Made by a program: the position numbers and the translations under genes. From assembly GCA_951812925.1 (NCBI GenBank), contig OX638369.1:26244533-26308532 (forward strand): DNA of 64,000 nt, written 5' to 3'. The stretch comes from Calliopum simillimum. Lineage: Eukaryota > Arthropoda > Insecta > Diptera > Lauxaniidae. Below the pieces are notes generated by a model, which saw only the letters and a list, made by a program, of their open reading frames with translations, ran no database searches and was not told where the DNA came from. Shown here piece by piece: positions 1 through 11,189 of this stretch; within the stretch, counting starts at the first letter, position 1, and each line of letters starts with the position of its first letter.

Positions 1-749
1 CTCTTATTGTCCAAACACTCAGATATGCAAAGCAAATTTGGAGACCATGTCTTGGAATCACAAAAGGCCGGCCTAAAAATCAACGTATCCAAGACTAAAA
101 GCATGAAGCTAAACGCAAACTGATATGACATCACGTTTAGAGCTGGCAGTGATGACATCGAAACATCGATAGCTTCACATATTTAGACAGCATTATCTCC
201 ATGGATGGTTTAGCAAAAGATAATATCAACTCAAGAATAGCAAAAACAAAAGGCGCGTTTGCTCAACTGAACAGAATATGGTCTTCTTCCGTTACATCCA
301 CCAAAACGAAAGTGCGCATTTTTGATTCGAATGTGAAATCGGTTTTGTTATATGGGTGCGGAACATGGCTTGTTACTGAACAACTAACGAACAAGCTGCA
401 AGTATTCGTCAACAAATGCTTAAGGCGTATACTAAAGGTTTGGTGGCCTCGTACTATATCAAATGCCAAGCTACATCAAAAATGCAATCAGAAGACTATA
501 GCAAATGAGGTCAAGCTGCGCAAATGGAGATGGATTGGTCACACTCTCCGGAAACCACACAGTGAAGTTTGTCGCCAGGCTCTTGAGTGGAGTCCACAAG
601 GCAGAAGAGGACGTGGTAGACCCAAAACCAACTGGAAAAGGTCACTGGAAAAGGAAATACAAGAATTGGGAAAGTCGTGGCAAGAGATCAAAGGCTCTAT
701 GCTCCTCCTAGAAGTTAAAGCAGAATACATACATACAATGTTTCTGTGA
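1..749 (+). pseudogene. Non-LTR retrotransposon reverse transcriptase, C-terminal remnant
   Basis: This is the C-terminal part of a LINE-type endonuclease/reverse transcriptase polyprotein, which copies element RNA into the chromosome. An open frame of 182 codons (201-749) carries the post-palm motifs typical of the family: SVLLYGCGTW, LQVFVNKCLRRILKVWW and RKWRWIGHTLRK, then a basic stretch, GRRGRGRPKTNWKRSLE. Bases 1-200 continue the same protein upstream (a QKAGLKINVSKTKSMKLNAN-like segment near 65-120), but with frame breaks and a stop. The fragment is 5'-truncated at the window edge and decayed. It ends in a TACATACATACA-type tail near 730-740. Two other copies of the same 3' end lie on the minus strand near 18.98-19.04 and 55.58-55.63 kb. 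The clade (RTE-like or another) cannot be fixed by eye. Confidence 0.85.
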
Positions 750-1165
750 TCTGGTGCACAAACCAGAGTAAGATCGGATTGATGTTGTATTTCGATCAAA
801 TTTATTTTGCGTTCTCAACTACTTAATTTCGATTTTACTGTTAATTAGTTCAGCGCCTTGATAGCGTCTTGACTTACAGAGATGATAATGTCTGTAACTT
901 ACAATAGATTCATAGTTCCTTCCAGCTTACTGGCTTTGAGAATGGCATAAACTTCTGTCTGAAAGACGCTTGCTGAATTAGTTAAGCTAAAAGATTGAGA
1001 TAAATTGAGGTCTTTTGAAAACCTAACACCAAAGTTTTTCTCAATATTTAGTATGAGACAGATGTAACCTGTGGGGAGTTAGAAAGTTGGACTGGTAGGG
1101 TATCGAGGATAGAGTTGCTACCATAATTTTTTTGTCATCCAGTAATCAGATTCCCTGAGCCAAAA
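750..1165. other. Non-coding stretch, nothing recognised
   Basis: AT-rich sequence after the retrotransposon tail. No coding, RNA or repeat signal was seen. Confidence 0.4.
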
Positions 1166-1169
1166 CGCA

Positions 1170-1372
1170 TTGAAGTCTTGGTCTTGATCGTAGTCATTAA
1201 ATCTTGGTCTCGGTCTTGGTCTTGAAAAATTTTCTGAAGATTGTTGAGTGTTCAAAATTTCGAAACCTAATTTTTACAAAGCAGTTAATCTTATAATATG
1301 CCAAATTTCAAATTGAAGGATGTTTTTATGCTCGAAAGAGGCGTAAAACACCTATTCACTATAAATTATCAA
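1170..1372 (+). repeat. Dispersed GGTCTTGG repeat, long form, copy 1
   Basis: It begins with a GTCTTGGTCTTGATC stretch and continues into a conserved body: TCTTGGTCTTGAAAAA, then TTCAAAATTTCGAAACC, CAAAGCAGTTAATC, and GGCGTAAAACACC followed by ACTATAAATTA. The same order occurs at 54.64-54.91 kb (plus) and 61.80-62.10 kb (minus), so this is a dispersed repeat and not chance low complexity. It is probably a non-autonomous DNA element related to the TAGTGATGAGC MITEs. The ends of this copy are not clear. Confidence 0.6.
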
Positions 1373-2364
1373 AAATGAAAAGCAGTCTAAAGGTTGGTAA
1401 ATTGTTTGTAAAATACAATGTAACGTAATACTACATTTCCACCAGAGATTTATGAGCTGATTTTTTTTTTTTTTATGACTTAAACCAACTCTCAGGGGAT
1501 AGCCCCTATAAATGCAATGCACCGTGTTGATTTGTAGAAAAGGAAATAGGTCAGAGGGATGGGGGAGAAGAGGATTAGTGTCGATGAACATTTTTCTTAA
1601 ATCTACCGGTGTCACAACTGTCGGGATTTGCGGCAGTTTCGAGATTTAAATATTCATATAAATCTAAGCAGGGCTACCGATTATGGCTACTTTGATAGTT
1701 GGCGATGAATGTTATTAAAATCAAAGCATATGGAAGAGAAATATTAAGAAGATAAGGCAAAACAACTTTCGTTCTCCAGCTTATGACATTTACTGTTAAA
1801 AATAAATTTTTTTTGGACGATGCAAAGGGATTGAATTTAACGATGAGATTTATAGATCTCATTACAGGTAAATTTTCGGTGGAAACGTATAGTAATTAGA
1901 AAAAAATTTATTTTAGTAAACTAGATTAGAATTGCTTTTCTCAGGTCAGGATTTCGAGAAATCCTTGGTTCAAATTGAAAAAGCGGCTGTTTTGAGATAT
2001 ATAGCGCTCTGCTAAGAAACAATTAAATTCATTACAGCTCGGAAGCTATTATCTTGCAATTTACAGCATGCGTATCGTTTCCACTTATCCTGCTTTTTGA
2101 GGAATTTTTATCTTAAAAGCAGCTTCATGCATTTTCGTTTAAATACTCTGTTTTTTGGTCATCAAAATATTTAGATTCGAAATTCACAAAATTCTTTATA
2201 TTTCAGAATTAACGATGGCAATTCGAGACAAAAATTATAAACTAAAAGAACATGTACGGGGAAGATAAGGTATAAATATAATCGGTGAAAATGTTGAGGG
2301 AAAAACATAATGCGGGTTGGTCTCTCATTCTACCTCAACAGAGGCACTCTGGAAGCTCTGAAAG

Positions 2365-2557
2365 TGGGAGTAACATTTCATGAAAACATAATATTTGCAA
2401 GAGACCAAAGCAGTCTTGGTCTTTGTCAAGATTTTGATATTGAATCTTGGTCTTGTGTATTTAGTCTTGTTCTCGGTTTTACCCTTGGTGTTGAAAAAAT
2501 TTCTAAGGCCAAGACCATAACTGCTATAATGAACAAAACAGCTTTGTTCATCACTAA
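2365..2557 (+). repeat. GGTCTTGG minisatellite, MITE-like right end
   Basis: Repeated TCTTGGTCTT(G/T) blocks end in GTTCATCACTA, close to the right terminus (TTTGCTCATCACTA) of the MITEs at 51968-52089 and 62123-62257. It appears to be a decayed relative with an internal minisatellite. The left end was not resolved. Confidence 0.5.
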
Positions 2558-2599
2558 GCGTTAGAGCATTTAAACTCAAATTCAATTCCAATGCAAAAA

Positions 2600-4350
2600 A
2601 ACGGGCCAAAAGTACAGAACTTTTATTTACATATTGTGTGCTTGTGCTCTTAAATTTCCTATTAAAGCAGGTTCAGAGGAAACTTTTCAATAGTGTTTCA
2701 CTCCACTGAACTTTCAACGACAGAACATTAAATACTTCAAAGCAAAAAGTTTAGTAATACAACTTGGTAGGTTAATGTTAATTGAAATTTTTGTTTCAAC
2801 TGCTTCAATATTAAACTGCAAATCAACATCTGTTTCAAGAGTTAAATACTCGTATGTACTTTATACAGATAAATACATATTTATTTTAATTTTATTTTTT
2901 TTTTTTTTTAAGTTTGAGTTGGTCTCAAAAACAGCTTTTCTTGCACGTTAATACTCAAAAGTACATAGTAAAAATCAAACATTGACAGAAGTGTACATTT
3001 TCAATAGCATTTAAGTCGCATTTTTTACAATGAAAACAAAAGTCACCTTAGCACACTTTTGCCACTGCGTTTCCTGCCTGACAGCCAGCTGACATTAGAA
3101 AATACAACAACAACAACAGAAATAGAAAACGTAGACAGCACCAACTGTTTTTGAATTTAAATAAATTTTCAATTAAAAAAAAAGATGTTATTTGCTTGTA
3201 CTCCATGCCAAAGAAACTTTTTAGACGAGTACCCACCTTACGATAGATTCACGTATATGGAAAACGTTTAGCTTTGTGTCTGCAACATATGTATGTACAT
3301 TTGTCCGTCTGCTTTGGCGCCAAGTTTTATTGCTGGATATTGGTTGCAAATAGCAAACAAATGTTCGAAACATCCATTCAGAATCATCATCGTCAATAGA
3401 TGATGTGGTGGAGGTGGAGGAATTCTAAAGTAAAAGTGGAGGAAAAAATCATTGAAACATGTCGTCGTCGCCGACGGAGTCATTGTCGATTATGCCAAGA
3501 AGCAATTGACAGATGTTTTTCATTTGAAAATGCGCCGCTGCGCCAGAGGAGTCATTGTTGCAATTTGCAAATAATAAAATTTTATTTAACATCATAAATT
3601 CAATTGACAAATGTCAATCGCGTAAGCGTACACAACTTTGTATTCAAACTGTAGGGTGTTGTTCTAAGCGGTAACTGTCAGCTGTTTGGCGTCCGCCAGA
3701 CTCATGGCGGCAAGTTTCATCAACAATGCTCGTATGCTAATTTACATACATACCGCATGTATTCTTGAAGTTATGTACTCCTCATATTGATCTTTTTGGC
3801 GCCTTTAAACTTTATCGGAAATTTTTAAAATTCTATGCTTAATGATGACAATTGATTACATATCTGGAATTTGCTATTTTAATTGGTGGAAACAATCGCA
3901 GCTCGGCAGGCAAGATGGAACCCATATACTTATGCTAGATGAATGACTAAACTCATTCGATGTTTTGAAAGCATGGAACAAAAGGCCTTTCGGAGAAGTG
4001 GACTACTAACTCACACAATTACTTTCTGGGCAACCAGGACAAAAAAAAAAAAACACAAAATGAATAAAACATGGCTCCAACTCGAAGTAAAGCAGATTCC
4101 AGGATGAGGTTATTTATTGGAAACAATACATGCTGTTGTCTTGACGGCGACACAGAAAGTGCGAAAACCTTTTTTAGACTTAATAATTATAAAGAACTAG
4201 GTTATCCATATTCCATTAGGTACTTCCCCCCTGGAAGAACGTCCGCCTAATGTTAACCCGGTAAGTTATTTTCAGAAACTAAATGAAGATATAAATCAAA
4301 AAGAGTGAATTCAATAAAAAAACTTTCAAATTGTTTGATAGTAACTGCTG
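2600..4350. other. Non-coding region, unique
   Basis: Mostly AT-rich unique sequence with scattered poly-T/poly-A tracts (about 2895-2910, 4038-4051) and a short CAACAACAA run near 3105. The small open frames here have no recognisable composition or domain. Confidence 0.4.
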
Positions 4351-4360
4351 AAGAAATGAT

Positions 4361-4472
4361 TGAATGAATGAATGAATGAATGAATGAATGAATGAATGAA
4401 TGAATGAATGAATGAATGAATGAATGAATGAATGAATGAATGAATGAATGAATGAATGAATGAATGAATGAA
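4361..4472 (+). repeat. (TGAA)28 microsatellite
   Basis: 28 essentially perfect tetranucleotide units. On the minus strand it reads as an HSFI(HSFI)n peptide in an 82-codon open frame, which is an artefact. It abuts the about 120-bp repeat array that follows. Confidence 0.97.
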
Positions 4473-4474
4473 AA

Positions 4475-5960
4475 ATTGTATGTATCGGAAAAGAGAAAAA
4501 GAGTCTAGAAAAGTCAGGAAATACCAAAAAAGGTAGTTAAAAATTGGTATGTTTTGAAAAACAGAAAAAGTTTGTATACTTCGAAAAATTTTAAAAAGTC
4601 GAAAAACTCAGGAAATATCCAAAAAATTTAACAATAATGAAAAGATCAAAACAAGTCGTTAAATGTTGCTATGTATTGGAACAAAAACTTCATATTCTTC
4701 GAAAAGTCGAAATAGTCTAGAAAAGTCAGGAAATATCGAAAAGTTGAACAATAACGAAAACATCAAAAAATTTCGAATTTCGAGTATGTTCTGGAAAATA
4801 GAAAAAGTTCGTATTCCTCGAAAAAGAAAAGTTCGTATTATACGATAAAAATAGAATGAGTCGAAAAAAGTCAGGAAATATCGAAATAGTTGATAAAATC
4901 CGGGTTATAACAAAAAATTCGAAAAAGGTCTTATCAGAAACCAGAAAAAATTTGTGTTTTCGAAAGTTTCGAGAAAAGTAAGGAAATATCAAAAAAGTTG
5001 AACAATTACTAAACAATTAAAAATTATCGTTAAAAGTTGGTATGTATCGGAGAACAGTAAAATTTCGAATTCTACGGAAAGTCAAAAGAGTCTAAAATAG
5101 GCAGAAAATCATCAAAACAGTCGAACAACAACGTGAAGATCAAAAAAGGTTTTTAAAAGTCAGTATGTATTGGAAAAAATAAAAAATCGTATTCTCCAAA
5201 AAAGTCGAAAGGGTTGAGAAAAATCAGGAAATATCAAAAAGTCTGACAATACGAAAACAACAAAAAATATCAGTTAAAGTTGGTAAAAGTCGGACAATAA
5301 CGAAGACATCGAAAAAGGTCGTTAATGTATCGGAAATCAGAAAGAGCTTCGTATTCCACGAAAATGTCGAAAGAGTCAAGAAAAGTTCAGAAATATCGAA
5401 AAAAAACGGAAAATAACGAAAACATCAAAAACGGTCGTTAAAAGTTACTTTGCATCGAAAATCAGAAAAGGATAGTTTTCTTCGAAAAACCGAAAAAGAC
5501 AAGAAAAGTCAGGAAATATCGAAAAAAAAACGGACTCATACGAAAGATCAAAAACGTCGTCAAAAGATGGTTTGTATCGAAAAACAGATAAAGTTCGTAT
5601 TCTTCGAAAAAGTCAAGACAAAAGCTGGTATGTATCGGAAACAGAAAAAGATTGTAATCTTGGAAATTCAAAAGAGTCGATAAAATTCGGGAAATATTGA
5701 AAAAGGCGGAAAGTAATGAAAACATAAAAAAGGTGGATTAAATTCTGTATATATTTGGAATTTTATAAAGTTTTTGTTTTTCAAACAAATCGAAATAGGC
5801 GAGAAAAATCAACTTATAACAAAAATCATCGAAAAAGTCGATTATCGAAGTATTAAATATCAAATAATCGAAAAAGTTGTGCAAAGTAAAGATATGTAGA
5901 AACAAATAGAAAAATTCGAAAAACATTAGAAGGTATTGAAAACATCGGAAAAAACGTATC
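4475..5960 (+). repeat. Degenerate tandem array, unit about 120 bp
   Basis: About 12 imperfect units share GTATGTATCGGAAAACAG, AAAGTTCGTATTCTTCGAAA, GTCAGGAAATATCGAAAAAG, AACAATAACGAAAACATC and AAAAAGGTCGTTAAAAGTTG in that order. The GTATGTATCGG landmark recurs near 4479, 4547, 4670, 4782, 5039, 5163, 5320, 5448, 5570, 5628 and 5745. Intervals are mostly 112-128 bases, with one double-length gap and one 58-base partial unit. The plus strand is strongly purine-rich. Small open frames inside are by-products of the repeat. Confidence 0.85.
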
Positions 5961-7500
5961 GTTTCGAAAAATGCTCTTTATTTCAGATTCTGAATAGCAG
6001 AGAATGTAGAATCTTAGCACGTGCCTAAAGGAGTACTTTAAGCAGTTGAACTGTTAACTGAGCGATGCCAATGGTCTTGTTCATCATAACTTTCATTGCA
6101 TTCACTATTTGATCAATTGGCGTCAGGTGAATTCATCAACAGCGAGTCTCCAGGTTTCCTCGAAATATTTTCGAGTTTTCAAAACCTAACTTTATGGAGC
6201 AAAAGTAAGCAAGTAGCAACACCGATTCCAACTCATTCAAATGATGCTTTTTTATGGCACAGTACTCACTCAAAATTATACAAATAAAAAAGGAAGACAT
6301 AATTCCGGTGAAGTCTTAAACATTTCGTAGACAAGTGTAACGCCCACTCCGCAACATGCAACGCGCGAAGGAACAAACTTCAAGCGCAAAAATACTGCAA
6401 ATGAAAGACGAAATTCCCGCACGCATTAAAATAAACCGTTCGGACGTTCATCACTTGCATTCACGTTGTTAATAAAAAGCATTTTGGCTAACAGAAAAAT
6501 CAAGTTCACAAATAAAACCTAAAATTATGAGCGCTACAACAAAAAGGACGCAGTAGTAGTCGTAGTGAAGGGAGCGGAAATGGTCAAAATGCTTAGCCGC
6601 AGGTTAGTTGAAGGCGGTTTTGATAAAACTCTGAAACTGAAACAAGAACAAAAAAACGCAAGCGGCTCAAATGAGAGTCCACATCCACTTTGCAGACATT
6701 CGATAATTAGCAGTTGCAAGAGCGCAGCAGTCAGTTAAGCAACCAAATTAAATAGAGCTAAGTTTTCGGTACTTTTTGTGTTGCTTTTTATGGGATACGG
6801 CCGGCCAAAAGTGGCTGTCTGACTCGTGAGCTTGGCAGAGTTGTGGTTTCTTTTCTTTTATTGCTGCTGCTGCTGCAAATTAAACTGGGGCGCGCAAACA
6901 TTTGGCTAATTCCTAATGCAACAGTTGAATGTTTTTAGTTTCACACGCCCACAGCTATGTGGGCGTTTAATTTGGTTTTTTTTGCGTTTATACCCCATAA
7001 CGGTTATAGGTTTTTCACTCATTTAATTTAAGCAATCAGCACAAACATTTTAAATTCATGTAGATTATATAGCTTGGAATTAATATATATAAACGAATAT
7101 TCGAGTTAATTCTGGCTTGATCTTTTCAAGGTCTTCTTTTCGTCGCTTAAGCCATTCCCATGCGCTTCAATGAAACATTCTTGCAATAATAATGCCAACT
7201 ACTTAAAAAATAACCATAAAATTCTTGATTGTCACCTAATCGTCATATTAAATGTCATTAAAATCGATTATATTGGCGCCAAGTGACAATTTATGCAACT
7301 GACTGCAACAGCAAAGGCTGATGTGATGCTTCACAATGACGCATTTCGCATGCGCCACCTATCCATCTACATGTATGTGTGTGTGTTTGTGCCTGACAAT
7401 TACGTTTTGCACTACGTGATCACTGTTGATTGCAATGTGGCGTTGTGGCGACGTATCACTTGAAGTGCATCATGGAACGCAATTTGCCGCTAATTTACAA
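5961..7500. other. Non-coding, partly GC-richer unique sequence
   Basis: Unique sequence with CAG/CTG runs (GCTGCTGCTGCTGC near 6866), a TGTGTGTGTG run near 7376, and CpG-containing patches near 6340-6470. It looks like intergenic or intronic fly DNA. No exon with convincing splice sites was found. Confidence 0.4.
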
Positions 7501-7779
7501 CGCGTTTAAACAATTTATCATCGCTTGTGATTATAGTGGCGGTACGACTTTTCACTTTGTAAATGATAGTTATGACAGAAAGTGCGATAACGTTTAGAAT
7601 AAAAAGTTTGTGAAAATGACGTATTTGAATTGGCTGCGCTAAGGTCGGTGGAACTTCCTGAAGTGACTCCTTTGGGCACTATTTGATGTTTTTTGGTCAC
7701 ATGGACTTTCTGTAGTATCAGTAGTTGGAGCAACACTCTCAGTTTGATTATAATCAGTGATAATTATCACTGCATCCGG

Positions 7780-8430
7780 TGCCTCCCACCTGTAGGAAAA
7801 TCGGTCAAACCTGTGAGCACATCTGAATGCACTTTTGTGTCTCAAAAGCTCGTTGCCATGATTTTCACAGCCTACTCTGACGTCTAAAGCTTCTTATGTG
7901 GTGATGAGCCTTTTTGTGTCACTGCATAGACTCCTGCTGTTTGGACTCAAGTTCATTATGATGAATCCAAGTTTTGTTCCCAGTGACAGTTCGAGCCAAT
8001 GCTCCATCTTTGTTTTCACTGCAGAGCTCTAAGATCTAGCGAGAGTATTTCACGTGCTTTTTTTTTTTTTTTTGGCTGGGCTGGCTTTAGTCATGCCAAG
8101 GTTATGATGAAGAATTTTAAATGTGGTTGTATCTGATATTCCAACCATTTTTTCGAGCTGTGTCGTTTTTAGTTGGACTTCTTGCAGTATTAATTTTTGG
8201 ACTTTTTGAATGATTTGTGGAGTGATCACCTCGTTCAGTCGTACTGGCCGTAAGTCGTCTTCAAGCAAGAGGTTTTGCCACTTGTAAACCTTAGTTTTAC
8301 TCGGAAAAGAGTTCCCGTAAATGGATCACATCTCTTCCATTATGGTTTGAACTAAATTTCCTTGCTTGGTGTGGCAATTTATAACAGCTTGGTACTCGAT
8401 TTGCTGACTTGTTTGGTCAACGGTAGTTTC
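7780..8430 (-). pseudogene. Mariner-type transposase relic
   Basis: Reading the minus strand from about 8300 gives TKVYKW, then LLEDDLRPVRLNEVITPQ, then VGISDTTTFKILHHNLGM. This matches the second helix-turn-helix and linker of mariner transposases (cf. VEDDPRSGRP, VGISKERVGHILHEDLGM in the family). Further on, after stops, comes TVTGNKTWIHH followed by ESKQQ, the equivalent of the first catalytic block TGDETWIHHYDPESK. The catalytic Asp is replaced by Asn, and several stops and frame changes interrupt the frame. The N-terminus and the rest of the catalytic domain are not readable, and no terminal repeats were found. The element is long dead. Family assignment is firm from two ordered motifs; subfamily is unknown. 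Confidence 0.75.
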
Positions 8431-8434
8431 TGGG

Positions 8435-9630
8435 GTCTTTAGCTTCATACTCCATACCATCAGCTATACTTACAAGACCATGACACATATATATACTTTT
8501 CGACCATTCAGTATGAGTGTCCAACTCCCCAGTAGAGAGAATCTAGGAAACATTCAAAGTCATTCATTGATCAATAGACACCATTTGAGTTTCTACAATA
8601 GAAACTCCTTATTCGTTGACGAATTTCCTTGCAATTAGTCCTGCGCTTTGTCTCAACGACCACTGTACTTAATTCTTTCCGTTAATTAAAAAGTTATTAC
8701 TGCATCAACTGCAAAGTTCGCTCAGTCGCTGCTACAAAAATATACCTAAAAGTGAAATAATACTAATCTACTTAAAACCATATTTGCGTTTCGCTTCAAA
8801 AGCAAGTTGGCACTTTTAGCCGCACATTTGTTTTTTTTTTTTTCATTCCAACTTGTGATGTTTTCAACAGTGATACCCATAAATCGCAACCCAAACAAGT
8901 TCACCGAGAACAACTTTTGTTGCACGCACGCAGAATAAGAGGGGCGCACAAACAAAACGCAACGCACATTGGAAACTTTATGGACCCAACAATGCCAAAC
9001 TTGTGTTGTTGTGCTCCAACAAAAATGCAATGCTGCCGCTCCTTTGAGTTGTTGTTGTTGTTGCTGATTTGGTTTTGTTTCAATGCAAAGTTTGTGCAAA
9101 GTGCGACACTTGAGGGCAACTCCAGTCAAACGCCAGCCATCCAAGCCAAGTGCTGGACAATGTGACGCCAGGCGCCAATTGGCGGCAAACGAACGATGAT
9201 GATGACGACGTTGCTGCTACAATTGCAGAGTTGCTGGAATGATGTTGCGCTACTATATAGTTGCTGGGATTGCTTTTACTCGTCTATCGTAGACAATCCG
9301 CACTTAACGAGCAATGTAGAGTATTACGTTGGGTGATGGTAAATAAAAGTTGTTAGTGTGTTCAGCTTCCACTTCACTTAACTCTTTAGCATCCAGCCAG
9401 CCAGCAGTTGGAAAGAACAGAAGCGTACCGAATGAAATCTGGTGTAAGCAAAAAAAAAAAAAAACGATATTCACGCTAGTCCAGTGGCTGCAAATCTATA
9501 GAAAGGTAGGCGGTGTTGCACACAGTGGGCTTAAAGTCCTTTTGATTTTCAATAAAAGGCGGTAGGCTCAGTAGACGGAGCAATTCGGCATTAGAGACGT
9601 CCTCTGTAAAAGTGAGTTAAAACGATGCAC
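8435..9630. other. Non-coding unique sequence
   Basis: Unique DNA with GTTGTTGTTGTTGC (near 9050) and poly-T tracts. A 132-codon minus-strand frame at 8746-9144 contains a Q run from the CAA/CAG repeat and no known motif, so it is taken as spurious. Confidence 0.4.
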
Positions 9631-9636
9631 TAATGA

Positions 9637-9950
9637 CTCATGTGAAGTTGTCCCCGGAATCGAAAATTTTTTAGAGTTCTGAGTTCGTTAGGAATTGTTC
9701 TAGAATTCTTTCACAGAATTCGAAATAGAGTAGAAAAAATGTATATAAAGAACTCCATAACTCTTTCCTGTGAGGTCAAAAATGTTATTAGAACTCCACT
9801 GTGTTAAAAAACCGCAAACCTCCAATTTTTGGTTAAATTTTGCAGAACTATTTCAAATTTTGTGAAAGAACTCCAAAACTATTCCCGATGGACTTAGAAC
9901 TCTAAAAAAATTTTTGGTTTTCGAAAATTCCGGAGCCAACTTTACATGAG
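9637..9950. mobile_element. Small TIR element (MITE), about 315 bp
   Basis: The left end CTCATGTGAAGTTGTCCCCG is mirrored at the right by CGGAGCCAACTTTACATGAG. The inverted similarity continues inward (AATCGAAAATTTTTTAGAG against its complement near 9899-9934). There is no open frame of note inside. The target duplication is unclear, so the superfamily is not assigned. Confidence 0.65.
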
Positions 9951-9959
9951 TACCGTAAC

Positions 9960-10730
9960 TATCCGACTATCCTTTCGTGTAACACCGTAGCTGGATAATT
10001 GTTACACAATTTACTTATTCGTACGAGTAAAGAACGAATTGTCAATATAGTCCGACGTCCATTTGAAAAAAGTGAAGGGCATGAAAAGAGGAACCAGAAC
10101 ATAAATTTCCTGGTTATTATATCAAACGAGGCTTGTTCTTAGGTTGTACAAAACCACTGGGCAGGTGAACGATTTCTTGTCCAGATCAACAAGTGTTACC
10201 AGAAATGAATCGATTTCTGGGAGGCCTAAGCCTTGGCCTTCTTTAGCAAAGTCAACAAATAGGGAGTGAACAGAATTTCATGACATCAAATCTACATCTA
10301 TATGGAATGAAACTTCGAAGACGTCACGGATACGATAGCTGAAATGGCAAGTATTTGAATTGCGGAAATTTTTAAGGGAATTGAACGTACAATCTAATGC
10401 ACAAAGGAGAAGTATTTGGAGGCTCTACACTCCGAAAGGAAACGAAGAAGAAGTTAACATCTCTTGAAAATAAAAATTTTCATGAAGATTGAACAGGAAC
10501 CCTCAAAAATGAAGCACGATCGTCCGGAGAAGTCCAGAAAATGATAACTGGAACAAGCAATACGCTAAACGGGGATCTTTTAGAAAGAATTGAATATACT
10601 TGCTAGTCACGATATACGATGAAGGAGTTTTATAGAAGTCCAATGCTCCGAGAGAAGACATAATACAAATGTAGATGCTTAGAAGGCTGGTTTAAAGAAA
10701 AAAGTTGTTCTGCAATTTGGTCCCAGGGTA
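9960..10730. other. Non-coding, nothing recognised
   Basis: No coding frame, RNA or repeat was identified. A short imperfect inverted pair (GTAACTATCC / GGATAATTGTTAC) lies at 9955-10005. Confidence 0.35.
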
Positions 10731-10731
10731 C

Positions 10732-11186
10732 CCAAAGTTTAATTATCATGTAAATAACCATCATGTAAATTTTTATCCATTTCAGAGATGATTTGATGGA
10801 TCCCAAACCATTTTCAAAACCAAAAAGTGTCCATATATATGGAATTTTTTTTTTTTTTTTGTTTTAAAACTTAAGCGACTTAACTTTTCATACCAAATTC
10901 GGATCTGAAGGTTATTTCTCCGTAATTTCTGTAGTTTTGAAGAGATTGTCCATTAAAAGTGGAAAACTAACATACGAAATGGAAAAGTCTATATCTCCTT
11001 AATTATAAAGCATACGGAGAAATAAATGGCAGATTCAAGTTCAGCGGCTTGGAATCCATATATAAAGTTGAACAATTTAAGTTTTGAAATAAAATTTTTT
11101 TTTAAATAATTTGAGATCCATCAAATGTTCTCTGAAATGGACAAAATTATAAATGATGTTTATTTACTTTTAAAGGAAACTTTTGG
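10732..11186. mobile_element. TIR element, about 455 bp, non-autonomous
   Basis: The left arm CCAAAGTTT ... ATTTTTATCCATTTCAGAGA ... ATTTGATGGATC is mirrored in the right arm (GATCCATCAAAT ... TCTCTGAAATGGACAAAAT ... AAACTTTTGG). The central portion is AT-rich with a poly-T tract and has no coding frame. The inverted arms are about 100 bases and interrupted by small indels. Confidence 0.7.
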
Positions 11187-11189
11187 TTG

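Noticed and set aside
4279..5016. Open frames over the GAAT microsatellite and the 120-bp array
   Set aside because: Peptides such as (HSFI)n and K/E/F-rich strings only reflect the tandem repeats.
8746..9144. 132-codon minus-strand open frame
   Set aside because: It crosses a CAA/CAG repeat and a poly-T tract, has no recognisable motif, and overlaps other equal-quality frames.
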